This document shows positions 54,677 to 63,412 of a stretch of DNA of 64,000 nucleotides, piece after piece. This stretch comes from Hyphomicrobiales bacterium. GTDB taxonomy: Bacteria; Pseudomonadota; Alphaproteobacteria; Rhizobiales; Beijerinckiaceae. Within the stretch, counting starts at the first letter, position 1. Each line of letters begins with the position of its first letter. Location of the stretch: assembly GCA_027489955.1 (NCBI GenBank), contig JAIXYZ010000011.1:62001-126000 (forward strand), in the 5' to 3' direction. Under the pieces are notes generated by a model. The model saw nothing but the letters and a program-made list of their open reading frames with translations, searched no databases and was not told the DNA's origin. Position numbers and translations under genes: made by a program.

Positions 54677-54708
54677 AAAACGGCCGCCGAGGGGGAGCTC
54701 GGCGGCCG
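54677..54708 (-). terminator. Rho-independent terminator of the DUF4394 gene
   Basis: On the minus strand CGGCCGCCGAG pairs with CTCGGCGGCCG (11 bp, 6-base loop), followed by four T residues. It lies about 50 bp after the DUF4394 stop codon. Confidence 0.85.
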
Positions 54709-54756
54709 CACGTTCGCGATGGGCGCAGGGCGTGGGGATTGCGCCCGTCGCGGGCG

Positions 54757-55548
54757 TTACATCGCAGCGGGGACGATGGCGATGTCGCGCACGTTGGCGG
54801 GCAGGCCCGCGATCTTGCCCGCCGAGGTCGCCTTGCCGGTCGCGATGTCGACCGCATAGAGCTCCCCGTCGGCCAGCAGCCAGGCCTTGTTGCCGCCCTG
54901 GGCGTCGGACTGGATGTCGAAGGCCACGGCCTTGGGCATGATGCCGAGCTTGCCGACCGCGCCGAGCACGCCGTCATTCGGCGGGGCCTGCTTCACGAGG
55001 GCGCCGATCGTGCCGTCGATGTTGTAGAGCGTCGTCTCCTTGGTGCCCTTCACCGAGTTGGTGTAGGCGCCGGCGACCACGTTGGGCTTCTCGCCCTTGT
55101 GCATGTCGCCCTCGGCGAACTTGTGCGAGCCGTCCACGATCACCTTGCCGTCGTCGACATTGGCGCGCAGGCTCGTGCCGTCGGAGCCCATGACGCGCAG
55201 GCGGTCGGCCGCCGGGTTGAAGTCGACCGTGGCGGTGACGCCGTCCGGCAGCGTCTTCTCGAGCTTGACCTTGGTCGTCGCCTTGCCGTCCTTGTCGATG
55301 GTCACGACGGTGCCGTCGGCGAGCAGGCCATAGAGCTGGCCGTCCGCGGGACGCACGTCGAGGCCGAGCACCTTGCCGGTCGCGCCCGTGAGCTGGACGG
55401 TCTTGGTCGCCTTCTTGGCGGCGGCGTCGATGGTGACGAGCGTGTTGTCGCCGGCGAGGGCGACGATCGTCTGGGCGGAGGCCGCCTGGGCCGCGAGAGC
55501 GACGGGGGCCGCGAAGGCGGTGGCGAGCAGAATCTGCTTGAACGTCAT
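54757..55548 (-). CDS. Secreted DUF4394 beta-propeller-like protein
   Basis: The 263-residue protein begins with a Sec signal (ATAFAAPVALAAQAASAQTI; cleavage near AQT). Repeats such as LVTIDAAAKKATKTVQLTG, LYGLLADGTVVTIDKDGKA and VDFNPAADRLRVMGSDGTSL define the DUF4394 domain, a propeller-like fold without known function. Its ribosome-binding site (AGGAGAGGA) is strong. A GCATCC-N17-GTATCC element at 55604-55632 matches one upstream of the ECF sigma gene, so it may be a member of that regulon. Confidence 0.9.
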   Translation of the reverse strand: MTFKQILLATAFAAPVALAAQAASAQTIVALAGDNTLVTIDAAAKKATKTVQLTGATGKVLGLDVRPADGQLYGLLADGTVVTIDKDGKATTKVKLEKTLPDGVTATVDFNPAADRLRVMGSDGTSLRANVDDGKVIVDGSHKFAEGDMHKGEKPNVVAGAYTNSVKGTKETTLYNIDGTIGALVKQAPPNDGVLGAVGKLGIMPKAVAFDIQSDAQGGNKAWLLADGELYAVDIATGKATSAGKIAGLPANVRDIAIVPAAM

Positions 55549-55603
55549 TGGAAATCCTCTCCTGTCAGCGCATGGCGCCGGTTGGGCGTCACATGTCGAA
55601 GGC

Positions 55604-55632
55604 GGATACCCGCCAGACGCACCGGCGGATGC
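55604..55632 (-). promoter_or_regulatory. Candidate ECF promoter (GCATCC-N17-GTATCC) of the DUF4394 gene
   Basis: On the minus strand GCATCC (55632-55627) and GTATCC (55609-55604) are 17 bases apart, 56 bp before the ATG. The same arrangement, GCATCC-N17-GTAGAC, stands in front of the sigma/anti-sigma operon. Confidence 0.5.
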
Positions 55633-55727
55633 ACGCGGCTTACAAAAAAAATCGGCAGGCCCGTCCGCGCCAGGGAACGAGCCCCGTGCGCGAGCGCTGA
55701 ATCGGCGGGCCGCCCGAGGGAGACGAC

Positions 55728-56294
55728 ATGACCGGCGAAAGCGCGAAAACCCTGTTCTGGCGCCGCTGCGACACCGCCGGGCTGGAACGGCTGACGGTCC
55801 TGCGCTCATCCGCCGGCACGACCATCACATCCACGATCCTGTGCGCGGGAGACGGCGCCTTCCGCCTCGACCATCGCTGGGAGCTCGATGCGGGCGGGGC
55901 GGCGACCGCCCTCGACCTCGATCGCTGGGCCGAGGACGGCCATCGCACGCTCTCCCTCCGGCGGGCGGAGGGCGGCTGGCTTGTCGACGGCCGGGCGCGG
56001 CCCGATCTCGATGGCGCCGACGAGCCGGACCTGTCGGCGACGCCGCTCTGCAACACCTTCGCCATCCGCCGCGTGCCGGAACATCCGGGCGCGTCGGCGA
56101 CGTTCGACGTGTGCTACGTCGACGCCGCGACCCTGACCGTCGCGCGCTCGCGCCAGCGCTACGACCGGCTCGGGCCGCGGCGCCTGCGCTATGTGGACCT
56201 TGGCCTGCACGCGGGATTCGAGGCCGATCTGGAGGTCGACGAGGACGGCTTCGTCCTGACCTATGAAGGCCTGTTCGCGCGCGTCTTCGCGTGA
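55728..56294 (+). CDS. Putative glycolipid-binding (DUF1089) protein
   Basis: The 188-residue protein matches the putative glycolipid-binding family: FWRRCDTAGLERLTV, LDHRWELDAGG, TLCNTFAIRR-like TPLCNTFAIRR and YVDLGLHAGFEADLEVDEDG, ending in VLTYEGLFARV. The fold is related to lipid-binding beta-barrels (LolA-like). No signal peptide is present. Function is unconfirmed. It lies divergent from the DUF4394 gene and directly upstream of the ECF sigma operon on the same strand. Confidence 0.88.
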   Translation: MTGESAKTLFWRRCDTAGLERLTVLRSSAGTTITSTILCAGDGAFRLDHRWELDAGGAATALDLDRWAEDGHRTLSLRRAEGGWLVDGRARPDLDGADEPDLSATPLCNTFAIRRVPEHPGASATFDVCYVDAATLTVARSRQRYDRLGPRRLRYVDLGLHAGFEADLEVDEDGFVLTYEGLFARVFA

Positions 56295-56329
56295 GCCGCC
56301 GGACCCGGCCTGAAAAATTCGCCGCCCGC

Positions 56330-56358
56330 GCATCCGATTGCCCGGCCTGTGTGTAGAC
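56330..56358 (+). promoter_or_regulatory. Candidate ECF promoter (GCATCC-N17-GTAGAC) of the sigma/anti-sigma operon
   Basis: GCATCC (56330-56335) and GTAGAC (56353-56358) are 17 bases apart, about 58 bp before the sigma-factor ATG. Autoregulated ECF operons usually carry their own recognition site in front of the sigma gene, and the same element precedes the nearby DUF4394 gene. Confidence 0.5.
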
Positions 56359-56415
56359 GCTACGAGTGGTCCGTGCGCCGGGGGAAGCGCGCTCATGGAT
56401 CATGCAGGACGACGG

Positions 56416-56973
56416 ATGAACCACGCCTCCGCGGCGACCGGTATCGACATCGAGGCGGACCTGGCGCGCTGCGCCGCCGGGGACGAAGCAGCGTTGCGCC
56501 GGATCTACGACGCGGAAGCGGGGCGCATGCTCGGTGTGGCGCTGCGGCTGTTGAGGCGGCGGGCGCTGGCCGAGGAAGCGGTCCACGATGCGTTCGTGCA
56601 GGTCTGGCGGGCCGCCAGGTCGTTCGACCCGTCACGGGGCAACGGACGCACCTGGATCTACGCCATCCTCCGGCATCGGGCTCTGAACATCCTGCGTGAC
56701 GAGACGCGCAGCGACCTGTCCGCCGACCCCGTCGGCGAGGAGGTCGCGAGCGATGAAGAGGATCCGGAGACCGTGGTCGCCAGACTGTCCGACGCCGATG
56801 CGCTGAAGCGCTGCCTGCAGGGGCTGGAGCCCCGACGGCGGTCGGCGATCGTGCTCGCCTATGTGCACGGTCTCAGCCACGGCGAGCTCGCCGGAAGGCT
56901 GTCGATCCCGCTCGGCACGATCAAGGCCTGGATCCGGCGAGGCCTCCTCTCGCTGAAGGAGTGCCTCGGATGA
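56416..56973 (+). CDS. ECF-family sigma factor (RskA-partnered type)
   Basis: The 185-residue factor has region 2 (RRRALAEEAVHDAFVQVWRA, then NGRTWIYAILRHRALNILRD) and region 4 (LSHGELAGRLSIPLGTIKAW). It is directly followed, with a 4-bp ATGA overlap, by an RskA-type membrane anti-sigma gene, so it belongs to the SigK/RskA-like group. Two in-frame ATGs (56395 and 56416) are possible; I use 56416. A candidate target promoter, GCATCC-N17-GTA, appears upstream of this operon and of the DUF4394 gene. Confidence 0.93.
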   Translation: MNHASAATGIDIEADLARCAAGDEAALRRIYDAEAGRMLGVALRLLRRRALAEEAVHDAFVQVWRAARSFDPSRGNGRTWIYAILRHRALNILRDETRSDLSADPVGEEVASDEEDPETVVARLSDADALKRCLQGLEPRRRSAIVLAYVHGLSHGELAGRLSIPLGTIKAWIRRGLLSLKECLG

Positions 56974-57710
56974 GCGCCTCCCGCGAACGCGACGCCCTCG
57001 CCGCCGAATACGTGCTCGGCCTTCTGCCCAGGGAGGACATGGCCGCCGCCGAGGAGCTAATGCGCGATGACGCGGCCTTCGCCCGGCTCGTCGACGAATG
57101 GCGCGGCAGGCTCGCCGCGATGGACGCGTCCGCGACGCCCGTCGAGGCGGCGCCCTCGCTCTGGAGCCGCATCGCCGAGACCGTCCGCACCGCCGTGCAG
57201 GAGACCCCCGCCGCTGCGCCGGTGCGCGCATCCGTGCGCGAGCGGCCGCGCAGCGGAAGCCTGATCCGGCTGTGGGAAAGCCTCGGCTTCTGGCGTGGTG
57301 CAGGGCTCGTGGGCGCGCTGGCGAGCCTTGTCCTGGCGACCGGCCTTGCCATCCAGACGCAGCGCGCCCTGCGCACGCCGGTCTTCGTGGCGGTGCTCGT
57401 CACCGATGCCAACCAGCCCGCGGCGGTGGTCAACGCCTTCGCGGACGGGCGCACGGAGCTTGTGCCGCTGAACGCGATCGCGGTTCCCGAGGGCCGGGCG
57501 CTCGAGATCTGGACCTTGTGGGACCGGCAGGTCGGTCCCCGCTCCGTCGGCCTGATCGACCGCGCGCGCTCCACGCGGCTGCGGCTGGACAACCTGCCTC
57601 TCGGGCCCAACCAGCTCTTCGAGATCACGCTGGAGCCGGTGGGCGGATCGCCGGTCGGGCGTCCGACCGGGCCGATCCTGATGAAGGGCCTGACGAGCCA
57701 GGCGCTCTAG
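56970..57710 (+). CDS. RskA-type anti-sigma factor (single-pass)
   Basis: The 246-residue protein has an N-terminal cytoplasmic sigma-binding domain ([20 protein letters not shown], the anti-sigma EYVLG motif, residues ~8-60), one membrane segment (~120-140: [20 protein letters not shown]) and a periplasmic RskA domain ([20 protein letters not shown]). It should hold the sigma factor until a signal triggers release, in most RskA proteins by proteolysis. It overlaps the sigma stop by 4 bp. Its TAG stop interlocks with that of the convergent chemoreceptor gene in a TCTAGA sequence. Confidence 0.93.
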   Translation: MSASRERDALAAEYVLGLLPREDMAAAEELMRDDAAFARLVDEWRGRLAAMDASATPVEAAPSLWSRIAETVRTAVQETPAAAPVRASVRERPRSGSLIRLWESLGFWRGAGLVGALASLVLATGLAIQTQRALRTPVFVAVLVTDANQPAAVVNAFADGRTELVPLNAIAVPEGRALEIWTLWDRQVGPRSVGLIDRARSTRLRLDNLPLGPNQLFEITLEPVGGSPVGRPTGPILMKGLTSQAL

Positions 57711-59278
57711 AATTCCTCCCAGCCCTCCTCGTCGGGTTCGGGCTTGCGGGCCAGCGCCGCACCGCCGGACGATGCGGCGATGCGCGGGACCTCGCGCAGG
57801 ACAGGGGCCGCCCGGCGCGCCGGCTGGCCGGAATGGACGAAGCTGGCCACGAGCTCGGCGAGCCGCTCCGCCTGGTGGACGAGCGTCTTGCTCGCGGCGG
57901 TGGACTGCTCGACCATCGCGGCATTCTGCTGGGTGATCTGGTCCATCTGGTTGACCGCGGCATTGACCTCGTTGAGCCCGCTCGCCTGTTCGTGGGCCGA
58001 CGCCGCGATCTCGGCGACGATCGTGTTGATCTCGGCCACCTGCCGGACAATGCGCTCCAGCGCTTCCCCCGTCTGGCCGACGAGTTGCACGCCGGACCCG
58101 ACCTGGGCGCTGGAGGCCGAGATCAGCGCCTTGATCTCCTTGGCGGCCTCCGCCGAGCGCTGGGCGAGCGCACGCACCTCCGAGGCGACGACAGCGAAGC
58201 CCTTGCCGGCCTCGCCCGCCCGGGCCGCCTCGACGCCCGCGTTGAGGGCGAGCAAGTTAGTCTGGAAGGCGATCTCGTCGATGACGCCGATGATCTGACT
58301 GATCTCCTTGGCCGACTTCTCGATCTCGGCCATGGCGGAGATCGCCTCGCGCACGATCCCGCCGGACTTTCCCGCATCCACCGTCGCGGCGGACACGACC
58401 GCGCTCGCGGTCCTGGCGCCGTCCGAGGTCTTGCGCACGGTCGTGGTGATCTCGTCGAGCGCCGCGGCCGTCTGCTCCAGCGCCGCCGCCTGCCGCTCGG
58501 TCCGCTGGGAGAGGTCGTCGGCGGCCGCGCTGATGTCGGCGGAGCCGGTCTTCAGCGCGCGGGTATTCTCGTCGACGGTCCCGACCGTGCCGTCCAGCGT
58601 CGTGACGGCCTGGTTGAAGTTGGACCGCAGGCGCTCGTAGTCGGGCGGGAAAGGCGTGTCGATCCGGTACGCAAGGTTCCCCGCCGACAATTGCTCCAGC
58701 GCGGTCGCCAGCGAATCCACCACGCGGCTCTGCTCCCGCGCCGTGGCGGCGCGGGCTTCCTCGGCGGCGCGCTTCTGGGCTTCGGCCGCCTCGATATAGA
58801 CGGAGATCGCAAGGTCCATGTCGACCAGCATCGCCTTGATAAAGCTCTGGACCCGGCGAACCGACCGTGCCCGTCCCTTGGCGCCCACGAGCCCGGCCAT
58901 GCCGCCCTCGGCGGCCATGATCGCGGCGATGACGTGGCTCGCGACGATGGCGTAGCCGCCGATATACCAGCGCGGCTCCAGCCCGATCCGCGCATGCGTC
59001 TGTCCGATCCGGCGGGAGCCTTCCACGTAATCGCCGTCGAAGGTCCCCGAAACGATCCGCTTCCAGTGCTGCGTCTGCCGGTCGGCCGCGGAGGTCATCA
59101 TCCGCTCGTCGGAGAACAGGCTGGCGACCTCGGGGAAGGTCTTCACCTGTGCATAGAAAGCGGCGAGGGCCTCGGGCACCGCCGTGTCCATGATGGGGGC
59201 GAGCGTGCGCAGATCGCTCCTGACGCCCTCGTCCACCTGCATGAAACGCAACCGGTCGGAAAGAATCGTGTCGGACAT
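57707..59278 (-). CDS. Globin-coupled methyl-accepting chemotaxis protein
   Basis: The 523-residue protein has an N-terminal protoglobin sensor domain (residues ~20-175, with the haem-pocket region [20 protein letters not shown]) instead of a periplasmic domain, so it should sense oxygen or another gas in the cytosol. A HAMP-like linker near 185-235 leads to the MCP signalling domain (~240-490) with the conserved tip [20 protein letters not shown] and [20 protein letters not shown]. The C-terminal WEEF is a CheR/CheB-binding pentapeptide-like tail. No other chemotaxis genes are nearby. It is convergent with the anti-sigma gene (4-bp overlap). Confidence 0.95.
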   Translation of the reverse strand: MSDTILSDRLRFMQVDEGVRSDLRTLAPIMDTAVPEALAAFYAQVKTFPEVASLFSDERMMTSAADRQTQHWKRIVSGTFDGDYVEGSRRIGQTHARIGLEPRWYIGGYAIVASHVIAAIMAAEGGMAGLVGAKGRARSVRRVQSFIKAMLVDMDLAISVYIEAAEAQKRAAEEARAATAREQSRVVDSLATALEQLSAGNLAYRIDTPFPPDYERLRSNFNQAVTTLDGTVGTVDENTRALKTGSADISAAADDLSQRTERQAAALEQTAAALDEITTTVRKTSDGARTASAVVSAATVDAGKSGGIVREAISAMAEIEKSAKEISQIIGVIDEIAFQTNLLALNAGVEAARAGEAGKGFAVVASEVRALAQRSAEAAKEIKALISASSAQVGSGVQLVGQTGEALERIVRQVAEINTIVAEIAASAHEQASGLNEVNAAVNQMDQITQQNAAMVEQSTAASKTLVHQAERLAELVASFVHSGQPARRAAPVLREVPRIAASSGGAALARKPEPDEEGWEEF

Positions 59279-59461
59279 GTGCCCCTCGCGCCAATGCGGC
59301 TAAGCCATTGATTCGTATGATTGCAATGCAACTTTAACGTGCCGGTACCGAAGCGGTTGTCACCGTGGCGTTGCAGGCCTGCCAAAGGGCGAAATGCGCC
59401 CAGGCGAACCTGCCGGCTTACGCCGGCGATGAATGCATTCCGCGCCCTGCGCCCAGGCCCG

Positions 59462-60523
59462 TCACGCCGGCCGCACGCCGGGCTTGCGCCCGGCTTCGGC
59501 GGTCAGCTCGATGCCATGGCTTTCGAGCGTGTCCCTGAGGGCGGCGAGCTTGTCCCGGCGCAGCGTCGGCGACAGGCCGTCGACCGCCTCCGCCCTGCGG
59601 ATCGTGGAGACGGAGACGCCGGATTTCTCGGCAAGATCACCCACGGACCAGTTGAGGATGGCCCGCGCGGCACGGACCTGGCAGCCCGTCGGGGCGGCCT
59701 TGGCCGAAACGCCGGATGTGCCCGGCTCGCGCGCGGGTCGCGCCACGGGCTCCAGCACGCCGATCCACTCGGCGATGCCGCCCGCCTCGCCCATGACCGG
59801 CTGCACGCTCGTGCGGAACCAGGCCTCGGCGCGGGGATCGGTGCGGATGCGGTGGACGTCCGTGAACGGCTCGCCCGCTTCCGCGGCCGCGGTCCAGGCG
59901 AGTTCCACCCGCAGCCGGTCCAGGGGATGCACGGCCTCGAACCAGAAGGGACCGGCGATCGCCTCCAGCCCGCCCACGACCCGGAACCCGGCCGAGTCGA
60001 GGATCCGCCCCGTCCTGTCGGACGCCCACATGTGGCCGGAAATCGCCGAGGACAGGGCTTCCAGCCGTCGCGCCGCGACACGGCGGGCCGCTTCAGCCTC
60101 CCGCAGCGCGGTCACGTCCGACATGGCCCCGATGGCGAAGGCCGGGCGGCCGTCCGGTCCCAGGATGGCTTCGCCGCGGTTCCTGACATAGCGCAGCGCG
60201 CCGCCCCGACGCACCAGCCTCACCTCGCGGTCGAACGTCCCCCCGAAATGGGCGAGCCGCTCGCGCTCGGCATATTCGTCCTGCCGATCGTCCGGGTGCA
60301 CGATCTGGAGGAAATCCTCGAACGACGCGCGCGAGCCCCCATGGGAGAGCCCCAGCATCTGGAGCGCGCCTGGCGACCAGGCGATCTCGCCCGAAGACAG
60401 GTCCCAGGACCAGGTCCCCACAGTGCCCCCGTCCTCGACGAGCGACAGGGCATGGTAGGACGAAGCGCCGCGCATCGGCGGCGAGACCGCCCCGTACGCG
60501 GCAGACGAAACGGATTGGTTCAT
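59462..60523 (-). CDS. PAS-PAS sensor with C-terminal XRE-type helix-turn-helix
   Basis: The 353-residue protein has two PAS domains (first ~30-140: GTWSWDLSSGEIAWSPGALQ, then IGAMSDVTALREAE; second ~150-265: MWASDRTGRILDSAGFRVVG, with FWFEAVHPLDRLRVE) and a C-terminal helix-turn-helix (RAARAILNWSVGDLAEKSGV, then SVSTIRRAEAVDG, residues ~285-340). It lacks a kinase or response-regulator domain, so it is a one-component regulator that should sense a small molecule, redox state or light through PAS and bind DNA directly. It is divergent from the opgC operon; the 259-bp space between them contains the EcfG-type promoter at 60673-60698 and otherwise nothing I can assign. Confidence 0.9.
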   Translation of the reverse strand: MNQSVSSAAYGAVSPPMRGASSYHALSLVEDGGTVGTWSWDLSSGEIAWSPGALQMLGLSHGGSRASFEDFLQIVHPDDRQDEYAERERLAHFGGTFDREVRLVRRGGALRYVRNRGEAILGPDGRPAFAIGAMSDVTALREAEAARRVAARRLEALSSAISGHMWASDRTGRILDSAGFRVVGGLEAIAGPFWFEAVHPLDRLRVELAWTAAAEAGEPFTDVHRIRTDPRAEAWFRTSVQPVMGEAGGIAEWIGVLEPVARPAREPGTSGVSAKAAPTGCQVRAARAILNWSVGDLAEKSGVSVSTIRRAEAVDGLSPTLRRDKLAALRDTLESHGIELTAEAGRKPGVRPA

Positions 60524-60672
60524 GACGCTCGATCCCAGGCGCGGACAAGCCGCCCGACGATACGAACGCTGCCACCATCTCCGCCCGCATGCCTTGCGCT
60601 GGATCAAATGTTCAACCGTGCGGCGCGATGCCGCCTTCGCGCCCGGTCGCCCATGCACGAGAACGTGAACCC

Positions 60673-60698
60673 GGAACCGGGATCGGAAACCTGACGTT
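60673..60698 (+). promoter_or_regulatory. EcfG-type general-stress promoter of opgC
   Basis: GGAAC (60673-60677) and CGTT (60695-60698) are separated by 17 bases, an exact match to the consensus GGAAC-N16/17-CGTT of the alphaproteobacterial general stress sigma factor. The ATG of opgC is about 85 bases downstream. Confidence 0.6.
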
Positions 60699-60782
60699 AA
60701 GCGTATGGTTGGCATCGGGAGTGCGGCCGGTTCACCCGCACGCCCGGCCTTGAACGTTCCGGCGGCACGAAGGGCTCATGTG

Positions 60783-61919
60783 ATGAACACGGACGGGGAC
60801 CGCATCCTCGGGATCGACTTCTGGCGCGGCCTCGCGCTGGCGACGATCTTCGTGAATCACGTTCCCGGGAACGTCTTCGAGCCGTTCACCCACAAAAATT
60901 TCGGCTTCTCCGACGCGTCCGAGCTGTTCGTGCTCCTGGCGGGCGTCGCCGCGGCCCTGGTCTATCTTCCCCAGTTCGAGACGGGCGGCGCGCGGCTTCG
61001 CGGCACGGTGCGCATCTGGCTTCGTGCGTTCCACCTCTATTCGGTGCACCTGCTCGTCCTGCTCCTGTGCGCGGCCATCGTCGCCTACGCGTCGCTGACG
61101 CTGAACGACCCGCGCGTCCTCGAGGCGCTCAAGCTCGACACGCTGCTGAACGATCCGGCGCACGCGCTGATCGGCATCGCGACGCTCGGCCTGCAGCCGG
61201 CCTACCTGGACATCCTGCCGCTCTACATCGCGCTGCTTGCCGCGGCGCCCCTGATGCTGATGCTCATGGGCGTCAGCCGGCGGCTGGCCCTCGCGGTCTC
61301 GATCGCGCTGTACCTGTCGACCTGGGCCTTCGACCTGCGCCTGCCGACCTACCCGGCGCAGGGCTCCTGGTTCTTCAATCCGCTCGCCTGGCAGCTCCTG
61401 TTCGCGATCGGCATCTATGCCGGCTCCACGATCCGCCGGAACGAGACCATTCCGGGCTCGCCCTGGCTCGTGGCCGCGGCGGCCGTCTATGTCGCCGCCT
61501 CGCTCGTGTGGATGCAGGCGGGCTTCTATTTCGACGGCGGCAGCCTGCCGCGCCTCCTGTGGGATTTCGACAAGGGCAACCTGTCGCTGACGCGCCTGCT
61601 GCACATCCTCGCGCTGGCCTATCTCGTCAGCCGCCTGCCGCTGGAGCGCTGGATCCGCAGCATCGCGGCCTTCCGCCCGCTGATCCTCATGGGCCAGCAC
61701 GCGCTGCCCGTGTTCGCGCTCGGCACCGTCCTTGCGATCGCGGCGCAGATGGGCCGTATCGCAACGGCAGGTGACATTTTTACGGATGCGGCGATTATTG
61801 GCACCGGACTGACGCTTCAGATCGCGTTGGCATGGGCGCTCGAATGGAACCGCAGGGGATCGCAGCGACGCACCGGCACCCGGCTTCCCGCCAGGGCGGA
61901 GGCCGCCATCCCGTCGTGA
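60783..61919 (+). CDS. opgC: OpgC-family acyltransferase
   Basis: The 378-residue protein has about ten membrane segments and the OpgC signature: RILGIDFWRGLALATIFVNH, VPGNVFEPFTHKNFGFSDAS and YLPQFETGG. OpgC proteins transfer succinyl or other acyl groups to osmoregulated periplasmic glucans. opgG/opgH are not in the window. The product's last residues are polar and basic. The gene ends in a GTGA overlap with the SGNH gene downstream. Confidence 0.93.
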   Translation: MNTDGDRILGIDFWRGLALATIFVNHVPGNVFEPFTHKNFGFSDASELFVLLAGVAAALVYLPQFETGGARLRGTVRIWLRAFHLYSVHLLVLLLCAAIVAYASLTLNDPRVLEALKLDTLLNDPAHALIGIATLGLQPAYLDILPLYIALLAAAPLMLMLMGVSRRLALAVSIALYLSTWAFDLRLPTYPAQGSWFFNPLAWQLLFAIGIYAGSTIRRNETIPGSPWLVAAAAVYVAASLVWMQAGFYFDGGSLPRLLWDFDKGNLSLTRLLHILALAYLVSRLPLERWIRSIAAFRPLILMGQHALPVFALGTVLAIAAQMGRIATAGDIFTDAAIIGTGLTLQIALAWALEWNRRGSQRRTGTRLPARAEAAIPS

Positions 61920-62641
61920 CCACGATCCGCGCAGCCGCGGCTGCGGCAGGTTTGCTTGCGGCCGTCCTGTCCTTCGCGCCCCAGCCCGCGAGCGCCGGCG
62001 TGTCCGCCGGCTGCCGCATCCCGGACGTCTACCTCAACCTGCCCCGCGGCCTCGACCGCACCGAGCGACTGGTCGATCGCAACCGGCCGGTCCGGATCTA
62101 TGCGCTGGGACCCTTCCTGTCCGACCCCTCCCGGATCGAGCGGCGGCGCAGCCGCCTGCAGCAGGAGCTGGAAGCCCGCCTTCCCTGGATGCGCTTCGAG
62201 TTCTCCGACGACCCCTTCGGTTCGGGGCTGGCCGGCACCGATTTCGAGCGCATCCGCCGCGAAGTGGCACGCGCCGAGCCGGACCTCGTGATCTGGCAGG
62301 TGGGAACGCAGGACGCTCTGGCGGCCACCGATCCCGACACGTTCGAGCAGACGCTGCGCCAGGCGGCCGGATGGCTGCGCAAGCGCAACATCGACCTCGT
62401 CCTGATCGATCCGCCCTTCGTGCCCAACGTCGCCCACGAAAAGCTCTACTGGCGCATCGTCGGCAAGATCGGCGAGGTCTCGCAGCGCGCCGGTCTCAAC
62501 CTCTTCCAGCGCTACGCGTCCAGCCGGCACATCGCGCTGGAGCAGCAGAAGCTGTCCTCGCCGCCGGCCAATGCCGAGAACCGCCGGGTCTGCATGGCCG
62601 AGCTCGTCGCCGAGGCGATCGTGAAGGCCGTCACCCGCTGA
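61916..62641 (+). CDS. SGNH-like periplasmic protein coupled to OpgC
   Basis: The 241-residue form, starting at a GTG that overlaps the opgC stop (GTGA), begins with a signal peptide (AAAAAAGLLAAVLSFAPQPA, then SAG). The core resembles SGNH hydrolases: VRIYALGP, FSDDPFGSGLAG, LVIWQVGTQDAL (a GAND-like block III with Gln-Val-Gly-Thr-Gln-Asp) and LIDPPF. The usual block-I GDS and the DxxH ending are not obvious, so catalysis is doubtful. A role with OpgC in glucan or cell-wall modification is inferred from coupling. In-frame ATGs at 61832 and 61844 would give longer versions. Confidence 0.82.
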   Translation: MTTIRAAAAAAGLLAAVLSFAPQPASAGVSAGCRIPDVYLNLPRGLDRTERLVDRNRPVRIYALGPFLSDPSRIERRRSRLQQELEARLPWMRFEFSDDPFGSGLAGTDFERIRREVARAEPDLVIWQVGTQDALAATDPDTFEQTLRQAAGWLRKRNIDLVLIDPPFVPNVAHEKLYWRIVGKIGEVSQRAGLNLFQRYASSRHIALEQQKLSSPPANAENRRVCMAELVAEAIVKAVTR

Positions 62642-62650
62642 CGCTTGCGG

Positions 62651-63408
62651 CTACTGCTTGAGCCGGTAGCCGGTGCGGAAGATCCAGGCCACCACGATAA
62701 GGCACGCGGCGAGGAAGCCCAGCGTCGCGGCCAGGCTCACGGCGACGCCCACGTCCCCCTGCCCGTAGAAGCTCCAGCGGAACCCGCTGACGAGGTACAC
62801 GACCGGGTTGAACAGGGACACGGTCTGCCAGAACGGCGGCAGCATGTGGATCGAGTAGAACGAGCCGCCGAGAAACGTCAGCGGCGTCACCACGAGCAGC
62901 GGCACGAGCTGCAGCTTCTCGAACCCGTCCGCCCAGATGCCGATGATGAAGCCGAACAGGCTGAACGTCGTCGCGGTCAGCACCAGGAAGGCGAGCATGA
63001 AGACCGGGTGCTCGATGCGCATCGGCACGAAGAATGCCGCCGTCGCCAGGATGATGAGGCCCAGCATGATCGATTTGGTCGCCGCCGCGCCGACATAGGC
63101 GATGACGATCTCCATCGACGAGACCGGGGCCGAAAGGAGCTCGTAGATCGTCCCGGTGAAGCGCGGGAAATAGATGCCGAACGAGGCGTTGGCGAGGCTC
63201 TGCGTCAGCAGGGTCAGCATGATGAGCCCGGGCACGATGAACGCGCCGTAATCCACCCCGTCGATCTGCTGGATGCGCGAGCCGATGGCCGAGCCGAAGA
63301 CCACGAAATAGAGCGAGGTCGTGATGACCGGCGAGACGATGCTCTGGGTCAGCGTGCGGAAGGCGCGCGCCATCTCGAACCGGTAGATGGCGCGGATCGC
63401 GGGCAGGT

Positions 63409-63412
<4 letters not shown>
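62651..63412 (-). CDS. ABC-2 type transporter permease
   Basis: The 253-residue protein has six membrane segments and the ABC-2 signature ([40 protein letters not shown], and [20 protein letters not shown]). It is the membrane partner of the ATPase encoded upstream, whose stop it overlaps by 4 bp. It resembles the YadH/YhhJ-type permeases of drug or polysaccharide exporters. Substrate unknown. Its end lies 10 bp from the end of the convergent SGNH gene. Confidence 0.94.
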
